From: Candidatus Fukatsuia endosymbiont of Tuberolachnus salignus
GTDB taxonomy: Bacteria > Pseudomonadota > Gammaproteobacteria > Enterobacterales > Enterobacteriaceae
Length of the DNA stretch: 64,000 nucleotides
Direction of reading: 5' to 3'
Assembly (NCBI RefSeq): GCF_964030845.1
Contig: NZ_OZ034983.1
Span: 992,001-1,056,000, forward strand
The notes below the pieces were generated by a model, which was not told the DNA's origin, did no database searches, and worked only from the letters and a program-made list of their open reading frames with translations. The stretch's first letter is position 1. The number at the start of each line of letters is the position of its first letter. A program made the position numbers and the translations under genes. This document shows positions 56,727 to 64,000 of the stretch, one piece after another.

Positions 56727-57460
56727 GGATTGAGATCAGGTGAGTAGAGAGGGAGATATTCAATCCGATGCCCGGCTTTACTGATAGCCTGCTGAATGTC
56801 GAGACGTTTGTGGAAACTGGCGTTATCCATCACGATGACACAATGAGGAGGAAGAGTAGGCAAAAGGCGCTGGGTAACCCAGGCGTAAAAAACATCACTG
56901 TTAATGGAACAAAAAAATAATCCGACCGCCATCAGGACGGTTCCCAGTAACGCGCCAATGACATTTGTTCGGCCCTTGGCCTGCCCATCCTGGGTACCCC
57001 AACAGCGTTGACCTCGTGCAGCATAACCGTGGGTTCGTGGCATATCGTGTGCGAAACCGCTTTCATCCAGATAAACGACCGGTTTTCCCTGCTTTTTATA
57101 GCAGGCTATCGTGTCCTGGAAGGCGCGCCGTGTCTCTTCGTCTGCCTTGGGATGACGCAGGGTTTTTTTTATAGGTGACGCCCAGGTTTTTCAGTGCCTG
57201 CCAAATGGCTTTCTGGCACACCTGAAAGCGCGCCGCCCGTTCCCGTTGGTAAGCATCGGGATAAAGTGCAACATCTTCAGCTAACGCCACTTTATCAAGC
57301 TTACGCCGACGGGGGAAGAAGGTTTAACCTCGATACGACTGAGCCAGCGGGTAACGGAAGCTGAACCAATGTGGAAGCGTTTAGCGGTCTCTCTGATACT
57401 CAAGTTTTCTTGCTCTCGAATACCCAGAACTTTACGGCGAAAATCGACAGAGTGGCTCAT
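56727..57460 (-). pseudogene. IS630 type B transposase 5' part (copy 3, truncated and frameshifted)
   Basis: Inverted arm of the palindrome. The ATG is near 57460 (MSHSVDFRRK). The C-run has five C instead of six (57310-57316 region), breaking the frame after the helix-turn-helix. The -1 frame part (MPRTHGYAARGQRCWGTQDGQ ... VIMDNASFHK) ends at the IS4 junction. Confidence 0.88.
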
Positions 57461-57521
57461 CGCTAACTCCCTGTTAAATAATTTAGCTATACATTGTAAT
57501 CAAAATTAATACGTTACGCTA

Positions 57522-57582
57522 TATGGCACCCATTGTTGCTCAATAGGCACCGAGCCACTATTAGGAAAAAAGTCTATTGATG
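57522..57582. repeat. Dispersed repeat R5, copy 2
   Basis: TATGGCACCCATTGTTGCTCAATAGGCACCGAGCCACTATTAGGAAAAAAGTCTATTG, matching 42935-42993. It directly adjoins the IS630 end. Confidence 0.6.
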
Positions 57583-57593
57583 TCATTCAATTC

Positions 57594-57782
57594 TTAATCT
57601 TTATCGTCGTCCCACTCGGCATTATTATCACGATGAGGAGGTAATTGCGGTTTATTTTTCAGATAACTTTTGTAATCAAGCCGGTATAATGCTTTGATAG
57701 CATTTAAAATAACGCCCACCAGCAAAATCAATATCACCCACCAATAATCTTTCAACCAGAGCAGATCTCCTAAGAAACCCAT
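57594..57782 (-). CDS. ypfN: UPF0370 small membrane protein YpfN
   Basis: A 62-residue protein with one TM helix (about residues 12-31, DYWWVILILLVGVILNAIK) and the conserved cytoplasmic C-terminus LKNKPQLPPHRDNNAEWDDD. It follows dapE as in E. coli (yffB-dapE-ypfN). ATG 57782 (MGFLGDLLWL) is the sensible start; a longer frame runs into the R2 repeat. Role unknown. A 409-base repeat-filled gap now separates it from dapE. Confidence 0.9.
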   Translation of the reverse strand: MGFLGDLLWLKDYWWVILILLVGVILNAIKALYRLDYKSYLKNKPQLPPHRDNNAEWDDDKD

Positions 57783-57862
57783 ATCTTTACCCTTTTTTAA
57801 CATGGCTTTTTCCACGACAGCAGGACAGCTGGCGTCAGCAAAGACCCCGTTTGAACGGCTAA

Positions 57863-58020
57863 AAGCCTGTTCCAAATCTTTTTCGCTGTGCTCAGACGAG
57901 GAAAAAATGGGCGAAAAAACGCAGTCTACTCTTTGTACACAACAAAAGGGAGTCAATGAGCATTTTGAACTCACTTTTTGATAAAATATCAGCGAACATA
58001 AGAAATTTCGAATAGGCTCT
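57863..58020. repeat. R2 repeat copy between ypfN and dapE
   Basis: AAGCCTGTTCCAAATCTTTTTCGCTGTGCTCAGACGAGG ... AAGAAATTTCGAATAGGCTCT, near full length with the internal TACTCTTTGTACACAACAAAAGGGAGT palindrome. Confidence 0.88.
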
Positions 58021-58023
58021 AAA

Positions 58024-58048
58024 GGTCGATAGCTCAGATGGTCTAGCA
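58024..58048 (+). other. tRNA 5'-half-like fragment
   Basis: GGTCGATAGCTCAGATGGTCTAGC resembles a tRNA acceptor 5' strand plus D-arm. It breaks off at the R1 boundary and has no anticodon or T-arm, so it is at best a tRNA fragment and may be chance. Confidence 0.2.
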
Positions 58049-58194
58049 TTAGATTTCTTGAAAAACCATCACGTGCGGTATGAAGTCAAAGTACCTGGCG
58101 TGCAGTCACTGCGCGCTACATACAAGTACATGAGGATTGCGAGCACCGCGTAACGCCGAATTCACACCACACAGCAGTTTATGCAAGAGGTCTA
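58049..58194. repeat. R1 repeat copy overlapping the dapE stop
   Basis: TTAGATTTCTTGAAAAACC ... GAGGATTGCGAGCACCGCGTAACGCCGAATTCACACC ... TTTATGCAAGAGGTCTA. The terminal CTA (58192-58194) is the TAG stop of dapE read on the minus strand. Confidence 0.88.
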
Positions 58195-59325
58195 TTTAAG
58201 AATTTTCTCCATAATCCGTTGATAAATACGGCTCAGTAATTGTAAATCAGCAGCCTTAACACATTCATTCACTTTATGGATGGTGGCATTAACGGGTCCA
58301 AGCTCTACCACCTGTGCACCCATTAAAGCAATAAAACGACCGTCGGATGTACCCCCCGTGGTGAGCAACTGTGGTGTGATTTCACTGTAATACTCCACAG
58401 CCTTGATCACTGTCTCGAGCAACTTTCCTTCGTTCGTCAGAAATGGCTGACCAGAAAGCACCCAATCAATGTCGTAAGTTAACTGATGCTTAGTCAGTAA
58501 CGCTTCTACCTGTTCTTTGATCAGTGTATCGGTCAGTGCTGGGCTGAAACGAAAATTAAACTGCACCAATAGTTCACTGGGGATAACATTGCTGCTGCCA
58601 TTACCGGCTTGTATATTCGTGATTTGCATACTGGTAGCAGGAAAAGATTGATAGCCTCGATCCCACTCCGTCGCCACCAGTGCTTGTAAAGCAGGTAGTG
58701 CACGATGAATCGGATTATCCGCCAGATGAGCATAAGCAACATGTCCTTGTACGCCACGGATCAGCAAATTGGCACTGATGGATCCACGCCGACCATTTTT
58801 AACTACATCGCCAACACACTGCATACTAGAAGGTTCGCCAACCAAACAATAATCCAGTCGTTCGTTGCGCTCCATTAACGCATGGACCACTTTGACCGTG
58901 CCGTTGGTCGCCTTGGCTTCTTCATCTGAGGTAATCAAAAACGCCAGGCGACCACCATGATTACGCCTTGCAGCGACAAAACGCTCAGCAGCAACCACCA
59001 TCGCAGCCAGTGAACCTTTCATATCGGCAGCACCACGACCGTAAAGCATCCCATCGCGGATCGTAGGTTCAAACGGTGGATTGATCCACTGACGTTCATC
59101 ACCGGTCGGTACAACGTCGGTATGCCCAGCAAAAGCTAATGTCTCCTCACTACTATGACCATGCCATGCCCAAAAATTCTTAGTATCAGCAAAATCCATC
59201 GGTTCGATGTTAAAACCAATCTGCTCCAGGCGTTCCATGAGTAACGTCTGGCAACCTTCATCTGCTGGGCTAAGCGATGGACGTTTAATTAATTGTCTGG
59301 CGAGCTCAATGACCGGACAACTCAT
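58192..59325 (-). CDS. dapE: Succinyl-diaminopimelate desuccinylase DapE
   Basis: DapE hydrolyses N-succinyl-LL-DAP to LL-DAP in lysine and peptidoglycan precursor synthesis. It is a di-zinc M20 peptidase: AGHTDVVP (first His ligand), GRGAADMKGSLAAM (bridging Asp), TSDEEA (catalytic Glu and ligand), LVGEPSS, and the final GPVNATIHKVNE His. ATG 59325 (MSCPVIELARQLIKRPS) gives 377 residues (E. coli 375). Its stop is formed by the inserted R1 end. Confidence 0.97.
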   Translation of the reverse strand: MSCPVIELARQLIKRPSLSPADEGCQTLLMERLEQIGFNIEPMDFADTKNFWAWHGHSSEETLAFAGHTDVVPTGDERQWINPPFEPTIRDGMLYGRGAADMKGSLAAMVVAAERFVAARRNHGGRLAFLITSDEEAKATNGTVKVVHALMERNERLDYCLVGEPSSMQCVGDVVKNGRRGSISANLLIRGVQGHVAYAHLADNPIHRALPALQALVATEWDRGYQSFPATSMQITNIQAGNGSSNVIPSELLVQFNFRFSPALTDTLIKEQVEALLTKHQLTYDIDWVLSGQPFLTNEGKLLETVIKAVEYYSEITPQLLTTGGTSDGRFIALMGAQVVELGPVNATIHKVNECVKAADLQLLSRIYQRIMEKILK

Positions 59326-59326
59326 A

Positions 59327-59710
59327 TCATGACGCCTCGGAAAAAAACTGTTGATAGCTAGCAGGATCAAAACCAAGCAGTACTCTACCGGAATATTCTT
59401 CCAACAAAGGTCGTTTAATCAGCGCAGGCTGTGCCAGCATCAAAGCTTTGGCTGCGCTGGCGTCAATCACCACCGCACGCTCTGCCTCACTTAATTTACG
59501 CCAGGTAGTACCGCGGGTATTTAGCAGAGATTCCCATCCCAGAGTATCAATAAAATCTTGCAGACGTTCCGCTGTTAACCCATCAACACGATAATCGTGG
59601 AATTTATAAGCAATAGCATGATCGTCCAACCAGGCGCGTGCTTTTTGAATGGTAGCGCAATTTCTGATGCCATAAAGACGGTACCGAATTTTTGCCGTGG
59701 TATTAAACAT
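59327..59710 (-). CDS. yffB: ArsC/Spx-like protein YffB
   Basis: A 127-residue thioredoxin-fold protein of the ArsC/YffB family. The single active-site-like Cys lies in GIRNCATIQKARAWLDDH, and LLNTRGTTWRKL and IKRPLLE are conserved. It lies directly upstream of dapE with nearly abutting ends, the enterobacterial order. The substrate is unknown; arsenate reduction should not be assumed. Confidence 0.93.
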   Translation of the reverse strand: MFNTTAKIRYRLYGIRNCATIQKARAWLDDHAIAYKFHDYRVDGLTAERLQDFIDTLGWESLLNTRGTTWRKLSEAERAVVIDASAAKALMLAQPALIKRPLLEEYSGRVLLGFDPASYQQFFSEAS

Positions 59711-59723
59711 GGAAATATCCTCT

Positions 59724-59879
59724 AGAGCCTATTCGAAATCGTCATGAGCAATGCTCAGACAAGAAAATAGGCGAAAAAACGCAGTCACTTTTTATATACG
59801 ATACCGAGGAAGCAAATAAGCATTCCGAACCCATTTCTGACGAAGTATCAGCGAATGCAGTAGATCTCGAACAGGCTCT
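59724..59879. repeat. Diverged R2 repeat upstream of yffB
   Basis: AGAGCCTATTCGAAATCGTCATGAGCAATGCTCAGACAAG ... GACGAAGTATCAGCGAATGCAGTAGATCTCGAACAGGCTCT. Full length with many substitutions, the same sub-type as 41020-41144. Confidence 0.85.
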
Positions 59880-60023
59880 CAAAAGAACACGCGAAACCAG
59901 TAGCCTATAATGCGGGAAAATGATAGACAAATCTAGCAGGCTATCTTTGATTTTCCTTACCCACAGCTAACTGACATGAGATAAACTTGCATTACGGGGG
60001 CTGATAATTTCTATTGGCTATAT

Positions 60024-60162
60024 TAGACTTCCTGCGGAAACCGTCATTCGTTATATGAAGTCAAAGCGTGCAGAGACCTTCGTTAACATACGAATACATG
60101 AGGATTGCGAGCACCACGTAACGCCGAATTCACACCACGCAGCCGGTTATGCAAGAAGTCTA
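60024..60162. repeat. R1 repeat copy upstream of the secreted chorismate mutase
   Basis: TTAGACTTCCTGCGGAAACCGTCATTCGTTATATGAAGTCAAAGCGTGCAG ... GAGGATTGCGAGCACCACGTAACGCCGAATTC ... GGTTATGCAAGAAGTCTA. It ends 16 bases before the chorismate mutase ATG, so any promoter is inside or beyond it. Bases 59880-60023 hold nothing recognisable. Confidence 0.88.
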
Positions 60163-60178
60163 TTAATGAGGAAAAATA

Positions 60179-60727
60179 ATGCCAAGAATTTTGAAAATTT
60201 GGATGTTGGTGAGTTGTATGACAATTTTTTCGGTCAATGCCAGTGAAATGGATAAAGTATTTTCGCTAATTGATCAACGATTATCCTATATGAAAGAAGT
60301 GGCAGCTGATAAAGCTATCAAGCATCTAGCGGTTGAGGATCTCAGGCAAGAACAAAAAGTGCTACAGAAAGCAATGAGAACAGCGGAGGCGAACCATTTG
60401 GATGCGGATTCCGTTAAGCCACTTTTTACTGCATTGATGGAGACTGCTAAAGTCATTCAATATCGTTACCGTGCAGATTGGTTGACAACACCACAAATAG
60501 ACTGGCAGCCAAGAAAATTGGAAGAAATACGCGCAGATATTGCGCTATCAAGTGATTTATTAATTAAAGAATTACGGCGAAGATTATCTGCTAATATCGG
60601 CTTCGATCAAGTCTCCCGTGACAGACTCATGCAAATCGTCGATGAGCCTAAGCTAAGTGATGCCGACAAAGAACGAATTTTCACCGCACTGCAAACAGTA
60701 AAGCTAAAAGCAGCAAAACTGACGTAA
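60179..60727 (+). CDS. aroQ: Secreted (periplasmic) monofunctional chorismate mutase, AroQ gamma type
   Basis: A 182-residue protein with a Sec signal (MPRILKIWMLVSCMTIFSVNA, cleavage about residue 21). The AroQ helical fold shows SLIDQRLSYMKEVAADKA (about 28-45), EDLRQEQKVLQKAM and AKVIQYRYRADWL (about 90-102), as in secreted Yersinia *AroQ enzymes. It would convert chorismate to prephenate outside the cytoplasm; the biological purpose is not established. GAGGA lies before the ATG. amiC starts 19 bases downstream, suggesting co-transcription. Confidence 0.88.
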   Translation: MPRILKIWMLVSCMTIFSVNASEMDKVFSLIDQRLSYMKEVAADKAIKHLAVEDLRQEQKVLQKAMRTAEANHLDADSVKPLFTALMETAKVIQYRYRADWLTTPQIDWQPRKLEEIRADIALSSDLLIKELRRRLSANIGFDQVSRDRLMQIVDEPKLSDADKERIFTALQTVKLKAAKLT

Positions 60728-60746
60728 TAATGACCTTGGGAGTATC

Positions 60747-61994
60747 ATGGCAAATTCAATTTATAATCCTGAGCGTCGCCGTCTGTTACAGGCTATAGCA
60801 GCAAGTTGGATGCTGAGTGTCAGCAAAATTGGGTTCGCCGCCCCTGCACAGATTATTGCGGTACGGATTTGGCCTTCATCAACCTATACGCGGGTTACAT
60901 TAGAATCGAATATCCCTCTCAGATACCGGCAATTCCTGTTGTCTAAACCGGATCGGATTGTCATTGATATTGAAGGTTTACATTTAAACGGAGTGCTTAA
61001 GGAGATCAATAGCCAGGTTCGATCAGCCGATCCCTATCTCAAGCGGATACGAGTAGGTCAGTTTAATAAAAATACATTGCGTTTGGTGCTCGAACTTAAA
61101 CAAGGTATCAGTCCACAGCTTTTTACCTTGAAATCTATTGCGAAATTTCACCATCGTTTGGTAGTTGATCTTTATCCTGTCGCTGGCGTGACAACAGAAG
61201 ACGATCCACTATTAGCTTTGTTGGAAGATTACAATAGAGGTAATTTAGAACGCACCCTGCCGGATAAATCACCATCAGCAGGTAAGGCGGGTCGCGATCG
61301 ACCGATTGTCATTATGCTTGATCCTGGGCACGGTGGAGAAGATCCTGGTGCCATCGGCAAAAATAAGACCCGCGAGAAAGATGTTGTGCTACAGATAGCC
61401 CGGCGGTTGCGGACGCTGATACAGCGAGAACCCAATATGCAAGTTTATATGACTCGTAATGAAGATGTTTTTATTCCCTTAACCGTCCGTGTCGCTAAAG
61501 CACGCAAGCTACGTGCTGACCTCTTTGTTTCTTTGCATGCAGATGCTTTCACCAATCGCGCAGCTAAAGGATCATCGGTATTTGCGCTTTCAACCAAAGG
61601 TGCGACCAGTACTGCGGCACGTTTTTTAGCACAAACACAAAACGAAGCAGATCAGATAGGTGGAGTCAGCAAGAGTGGTGATCACTACCTGGATCACACG
61701 ATGATTGATTTGCTACAAACCGCGACTATCAAGGATAGTGTGAAATTTGGTAAAGAAGTGCTCAAACGCATGGACAAGATCAATAAATTACATAAAACCC
61801 GTGTTGAACAGGCAGGATTTGCGGTATTAAAAGCACCGGATATCCCATCTATCCTCGTAGAAACCGCATTTATCAGTAATCTTGAGGAAGAACGAAAATT
61901 ACGTACTAGCCACTTCCAGCAACAGATAGCTGAATCCGTATTTGCGGGTATTAAGGCTTATTTTGCTAATGGTGGGGCAGCAGCCCGGCTGTAA
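60747..61994 (+). CDS. amiC: N-acetylmuramoyl-L-alanine amidase AmiC
   Basis: AmiC cleaves peptidoglycan cross-wall amides during daughter-cell separation, activated by NlpD. A twin-arginine signal (RRRLLQAIAASWML, about residues 10-23) precedes an AMIN domain (about 34-145) and an Amidase_3 domain (about 185-405). Zn ligands and catalytic Glu are in LDPGHGGEDPGA, KTREKDVV, SLHADAF and VETAFISN. Length is 415 (E. coli 417). It converges on coaA with an 11-base gap. argA, the usual neighbour, is not seen. Confidence 0.95.
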   Translation: MANSIYNPERRRLLQAIAASWMLSVSKIGFAAPAQIIAVRIWPSSTYTRVTLESNIPLRYRQFLLSKPDRIVIDIEGLHLNGVLKEINSQVRSADPYLKRIRVGQFNKNTLRLVLELKQGISPQLFTLKSIAKFHHRLVVDLYPVAGVTTEDDPLLALLEDYNRGNLERTLPDKSPSAGKAGRDRPIVIMLDPGHGGEDPGAIGKNKTREKDVVLQIARRLRTLIQREPNMQVYMTRNEDVFIPLTVRVAKARKLRADLFVSLHADAFTNRAAKGSSVFALSTKGATSTAARFLAQTQNEADQIGGVSKSGDHYLDHTMIDLLQTATIKDSVKFGKEVLKRMDKINKLHKTRVEQAGFAVLKAPDIPSILVETAFISNLEEERKLRTSHFQQQIAESVFAGIKAYFANGGAAARL

Positions 61995-62005
61995 TAAAAT
62001 AACCG

Positions 62006-62956
62006 TTACTTCCTGAGCCGCACACTTTCCACCGCATGATTAGCACTTTTCTTCATGATCAGGCTAGCCCGTTCACGGGTGGGTAGAATATTTTGTTTTA
62101 GGTTCAATCCATTTATCTCATCCCATAATTGGGTGGCTATCTTAATTGCCTCCTCTTCTGACAACCGAGCGTAGTGGTGAAAATAAGAATCTGGATTAGC
62201 AAACGCACCCTGTCTGAATTTAAGGAACCGATTGATATACCAGTTTTTTAATAAATTTTCAGGTGCATCGACATAGATTGAAAAATCAACAAAATCAGAA
62301 ACAAATACATGGTGGGGATCATGAGCATAATCCATCCCACTTTGTAGCACATTCAATCCTTCTAATATAAGAATATCGGGCTGTTTAACGAGTTTATTAC
62401 CATCGGGCACTACGTCATACATTAGATGTGAATAAACCGGAGCCCTTACCTGACAGGATCCTGATTTAATTTCAGCAATAAAATTGACTAAATTATGCAT
62501 ATCATAGGACTGAGGAAAACCTTTTTTTTTCATTAAACCACGTTCATGCAACACGTTATTGGGATGAAGAAAACCGTCGGTAGTAACAAGTTCAACACAC
62601 CGATGCTCCGGCCAACGACTCAGCAATGCTTGTAATAGACGCGCCGTAGTACTTTTACCGACAGCAACACTGCCAGCGATGCCAATAACATAAGGAATTT
62701 TCTGCCCATCACTACCCAAAAATTGTTCCAGCACCGCCTGACGACGTAAGTTAGAGCTGATATAAAAATTAAGCAAACGTGATAGAGGAAGGTAAATTTG
62801 TGCAACTTCTTCTAATGATAAATCTTCATTAATCCCTTGAAGATTAATAAGTTCTTCTTCTGTTAATGTGAGTGGAACCGAATTACGCAAGGCTGCCCAC
62901 TGAGTCCGATTGAATTCTAAGTAAGACATTGTCAACGATCGATCTTTTTTTATCAT
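62006..62956 (-). CDS. coaA: Pantothenate kinase CoaA
   Basis: CoaA phosphorylates pantothenate, the rate-limiting step of coenzyme A synthesis, and is feedback-inhibited by CoA. The P-loop GIAGSVAVGKSTTARLLQ lies at about residues 92-109; VTTDGFLHPN, YSHLMYDVVPDG and LEGLNVLQSG are conserved. The start at 62956 (MIKKDRSLTMSYLEFNR) gives 316 residues, the E. coli length; ATG 62929 is an alternative. In E. coli coaA adjoins thrU; here IS630 is upstream and thrU is about 60 kb away in the window. Confidence 0.96.
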   Translation of the reverse strand: MIKKDRSLTMSYLEFNRTQWAALRNSVPLTLTEEELINLQGINEDLSLEEVAQIYLPLSRLLNFYISSNLRRQAVLEQFLGSDGQKIPYVIGIAGSVAVGKSTTARLLQALLSRWPEHRCVELVTTDGFLHPNNVLHERGLMKKKGFPQSYDMHNLVNFIAEIKSGSCQVRAPVYSHLMYDVVPDGNKLVKQPDILILEGLNVLQSGMDYAHDPHHVFVSDFVDFSIYVDAPENLLKNWYINRFLKFRQGAFANPDSYFHHYARLSEEEAIKIATQLWDEINGLNLKQNILPTRERASLIMKKSANHAVESVRLRK

Positions 62957-63108
62957 AAACCAAATTCTATCTGTTAGTACAATGTAAGAAAGGCGTTATA
63001 TATCGACCCTGGATAAAAACCAGGCTGCATATTATAGGGAGCTAAGTTTTTAGCGTAGATATTTTTTATCCTCTGAGCATTATTATCTTTTAATTCACGT
63101 AGCAGGTT

Positions 63109-64000
63109 ATAGCGTAACGTATTAATTTTGATTACAATGTATAGCTAAATTATTTAACAGGGAGTTAGCGATGAGCCACTCTGTCGATTTTCGCCGTAAA
63201 GTTCTGGGTATTCGAGAGCAAGAAAACTTGAGTATCAGAGAGACCGCTAAACGCTTCCACATTGGTTCAGCTTCCGTTACCCGCTGGCTCAGTCGTATCG
63301 AGGTTAAAGCTTCTTCCCCCCGTCGGCGTAAGCTTGATAAAGTGGCGTTAGCTGAAGATGTTGCACGTTATCCCGATGCTTACCAACGGGAACGGGCGGC
63401 GCGCTTTCAGGTGTGCCAGAAAGCCATTTGGCAGGCACTGAAAAACCTGGGCGTCACCTATAAAAAAAAACCTGCGTCATCCCAAGGCAGACGAAGAGAC
63501 ACGGCGTGCCTTCCAGGACACGATAGCCTGCTATAAAAAGCAGGGAAAACCGGTCGTTTATCTGGATGAAAGCGGTTTCGCACACGATAGGCCACGAACC
63601 CACGGTTATGCTGCACGAGGTCAACGCTGTTGGGGTACCCAGGATGGGCAGGCTAAGGGCCGGACAAATGTCATTGGCGCGTTACTGGGAACCGTCCTGA
63701 TGGCGGTCGGATTATTTTTTTGTTCCATTAACAGTGATGTTTTTTACGCCTGGGTTACCCAGCGCCTTTTGCCTACTCTTCCTCCTCATTGTGTCATCGT
63801 GATGGATAACGCCAGTTTCCACAAACGTCTCGACATTCAGCAGGCTATCAGTAAAGCCGGGCATCGGATTGAATATCTCACTCCCTACTCACCTGCTCTC
63901 AATCCCATTGAACATAAATGGGCACAAGCCAAAAGCAAAAGAAGGGACTTAAATTGCAGCCTTGACGCCTTATTCTCTCAATATAGTGCATAATCATTAT
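63109..64000 (+). mobile_element. IS630 type B copy 4, running to the window end
   Basis: Begins TATAGCGTAACGTATTAATTTTGATTACAATG at 63109 and is the only copy not interrupted by IS4. It runs through the full transposase to CAATATAGTGCATAATCATTAT at 64000, matching the other IS630 end seen at 45341-45360, so the element is essentially complete. Confidence 0.88.
63171..63993 (+). CDS. IS630 type B transposase, two frames joined by -1 frameshifting (copy 4)
   Basis: OrfA (63171-63536) encodes MSHSVDFRRKVLGIREQENLSIRETAKRFHIG with a helix-turn-helix. At the A9 run (63472-63480, TAT AAA AAA AAA) the -1 frame opens to TLRHPKADEE-like residues, VVYLDESGF (first Asp), VIMDNASFHK (second Asp) and NPIEHKWAQ (Glu), and ends SLDALFSQYSA at 63993. 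In copies 1-3 the site is A AAA AAC, a canonical slippery heptamer. Copy 4 is the only one here with all three catalytic residues and an intact OrfA. Confidence 0.85.

Larger units (their letters stand above)
54391..57522. mobile_element. Palindromic composite: IS630(5') - IS4 - IS630(5' inverted)
   Basis: Two 5' portions of IS630 type B, 54391-55189 (plus) and 56727-57522 (minus), about 797 bases each, form a near-perfect inverted repeat around IS4 (55190-56726). Both arms stop at the same internal point, the 11-base IS4 target GGATTGAGAGC (left arm, reverse complement) or GGATTGAGATC (right arm). The IS630 3' end is missing from both. It lies exactly where recC loses its normal neighbours. 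Confidence 0.9.

Overview
The window looks like a stretch of chromosome from an enterobacterium close to Yersinia/Serratia that carries many insertion sequences and shows reductive evolution. A facultative insect symbiont (Regiella, Hamiltonella or Fukatsuia type) is the most natural fit. This is inferred from Yersinia-like protein sequences (XseA, TrmD, MukB, RecC), moderate-to-low GC, blocks of conserved enterobacterial gene order joined at non-standard junctions, missing genes inside otherwise conserved operons, and abundant short repeats. No marker in the window proves the species.

Layout. 0-2.8 kb (minus): rplA, rplK, nusG, secE and tRNA-Gly/Tyr/Thr, with thrT-tufB missing. 3.1-14.7 kb: xseA converging on der-bamB-yfgM-hisS-ispG-rodZ-pilW-rlmN-ndk, covering ribosome assembly, outer-membrane protein assembly, translation, isoprenoid synthesis and cell shape. 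15-21 kb: one very large autotransporter adhesin with 13 passenger repeats and four 59-residue repeats. 21.5-28.9 kb: plsB, dgkA, ffh, rpsP, rimM, trmD, rplS; rpsP has a long Ala/Lys-rich tail. 29-36.6 kb: mukFEB condensin, kdsB, ycaR. 36.6-40.2 kb: nadB diverging from rpoE-rseA-rseC, with rseB absent. 40.2-43.5 kb: a lipoprotein, a small DUF5993 membrane protein with a DsbB-like protein, thiD and a DUF2165 membrane protein. 43.6-47.8 kb: an insertion-sequence graveyard (IS481, IS630, IS3, and IS630 interrupted by IS4). 47.9-53.9 kb: the ppdA-ppdB-ygdB-ppdC minor pseudopilin genes and recC, cut off from recB. 54-57.5 kb: a palindrome IS630(5')-IS4-IS630(5'). 57.6-63 kb: ypfN, dapE, yffB, a secreted chorismate mutase, amiC and coaA. 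63.1-64 kb: a further IS630 copy running to the window end.

Two abundant short interspersed repeat families (here R1, ends TAGACTTCTTGCAAAACC, and R2, ends TAGAACCTGTTCGAAATCT) occupy most of the long intergenic gaps and often abut gene 3' ends. Both have inverted ends flanked by TA, as expected of MITEs moved by an IS630/mariner-type transposase. Three rarer repeats (R3, R4, R5) occur twice each. Several repeats and ISs lie at places where gene order departs from E. coli/Yersinia, so they probably drove the rearrangements.

The observations I rate highest are the Ala/Lys-rich tail on ribosomal protein S16, loss of rseB together with the RseB-binding segment of RseA, the IS630-IS4-IS630 palindrome, and the paired repeat families.
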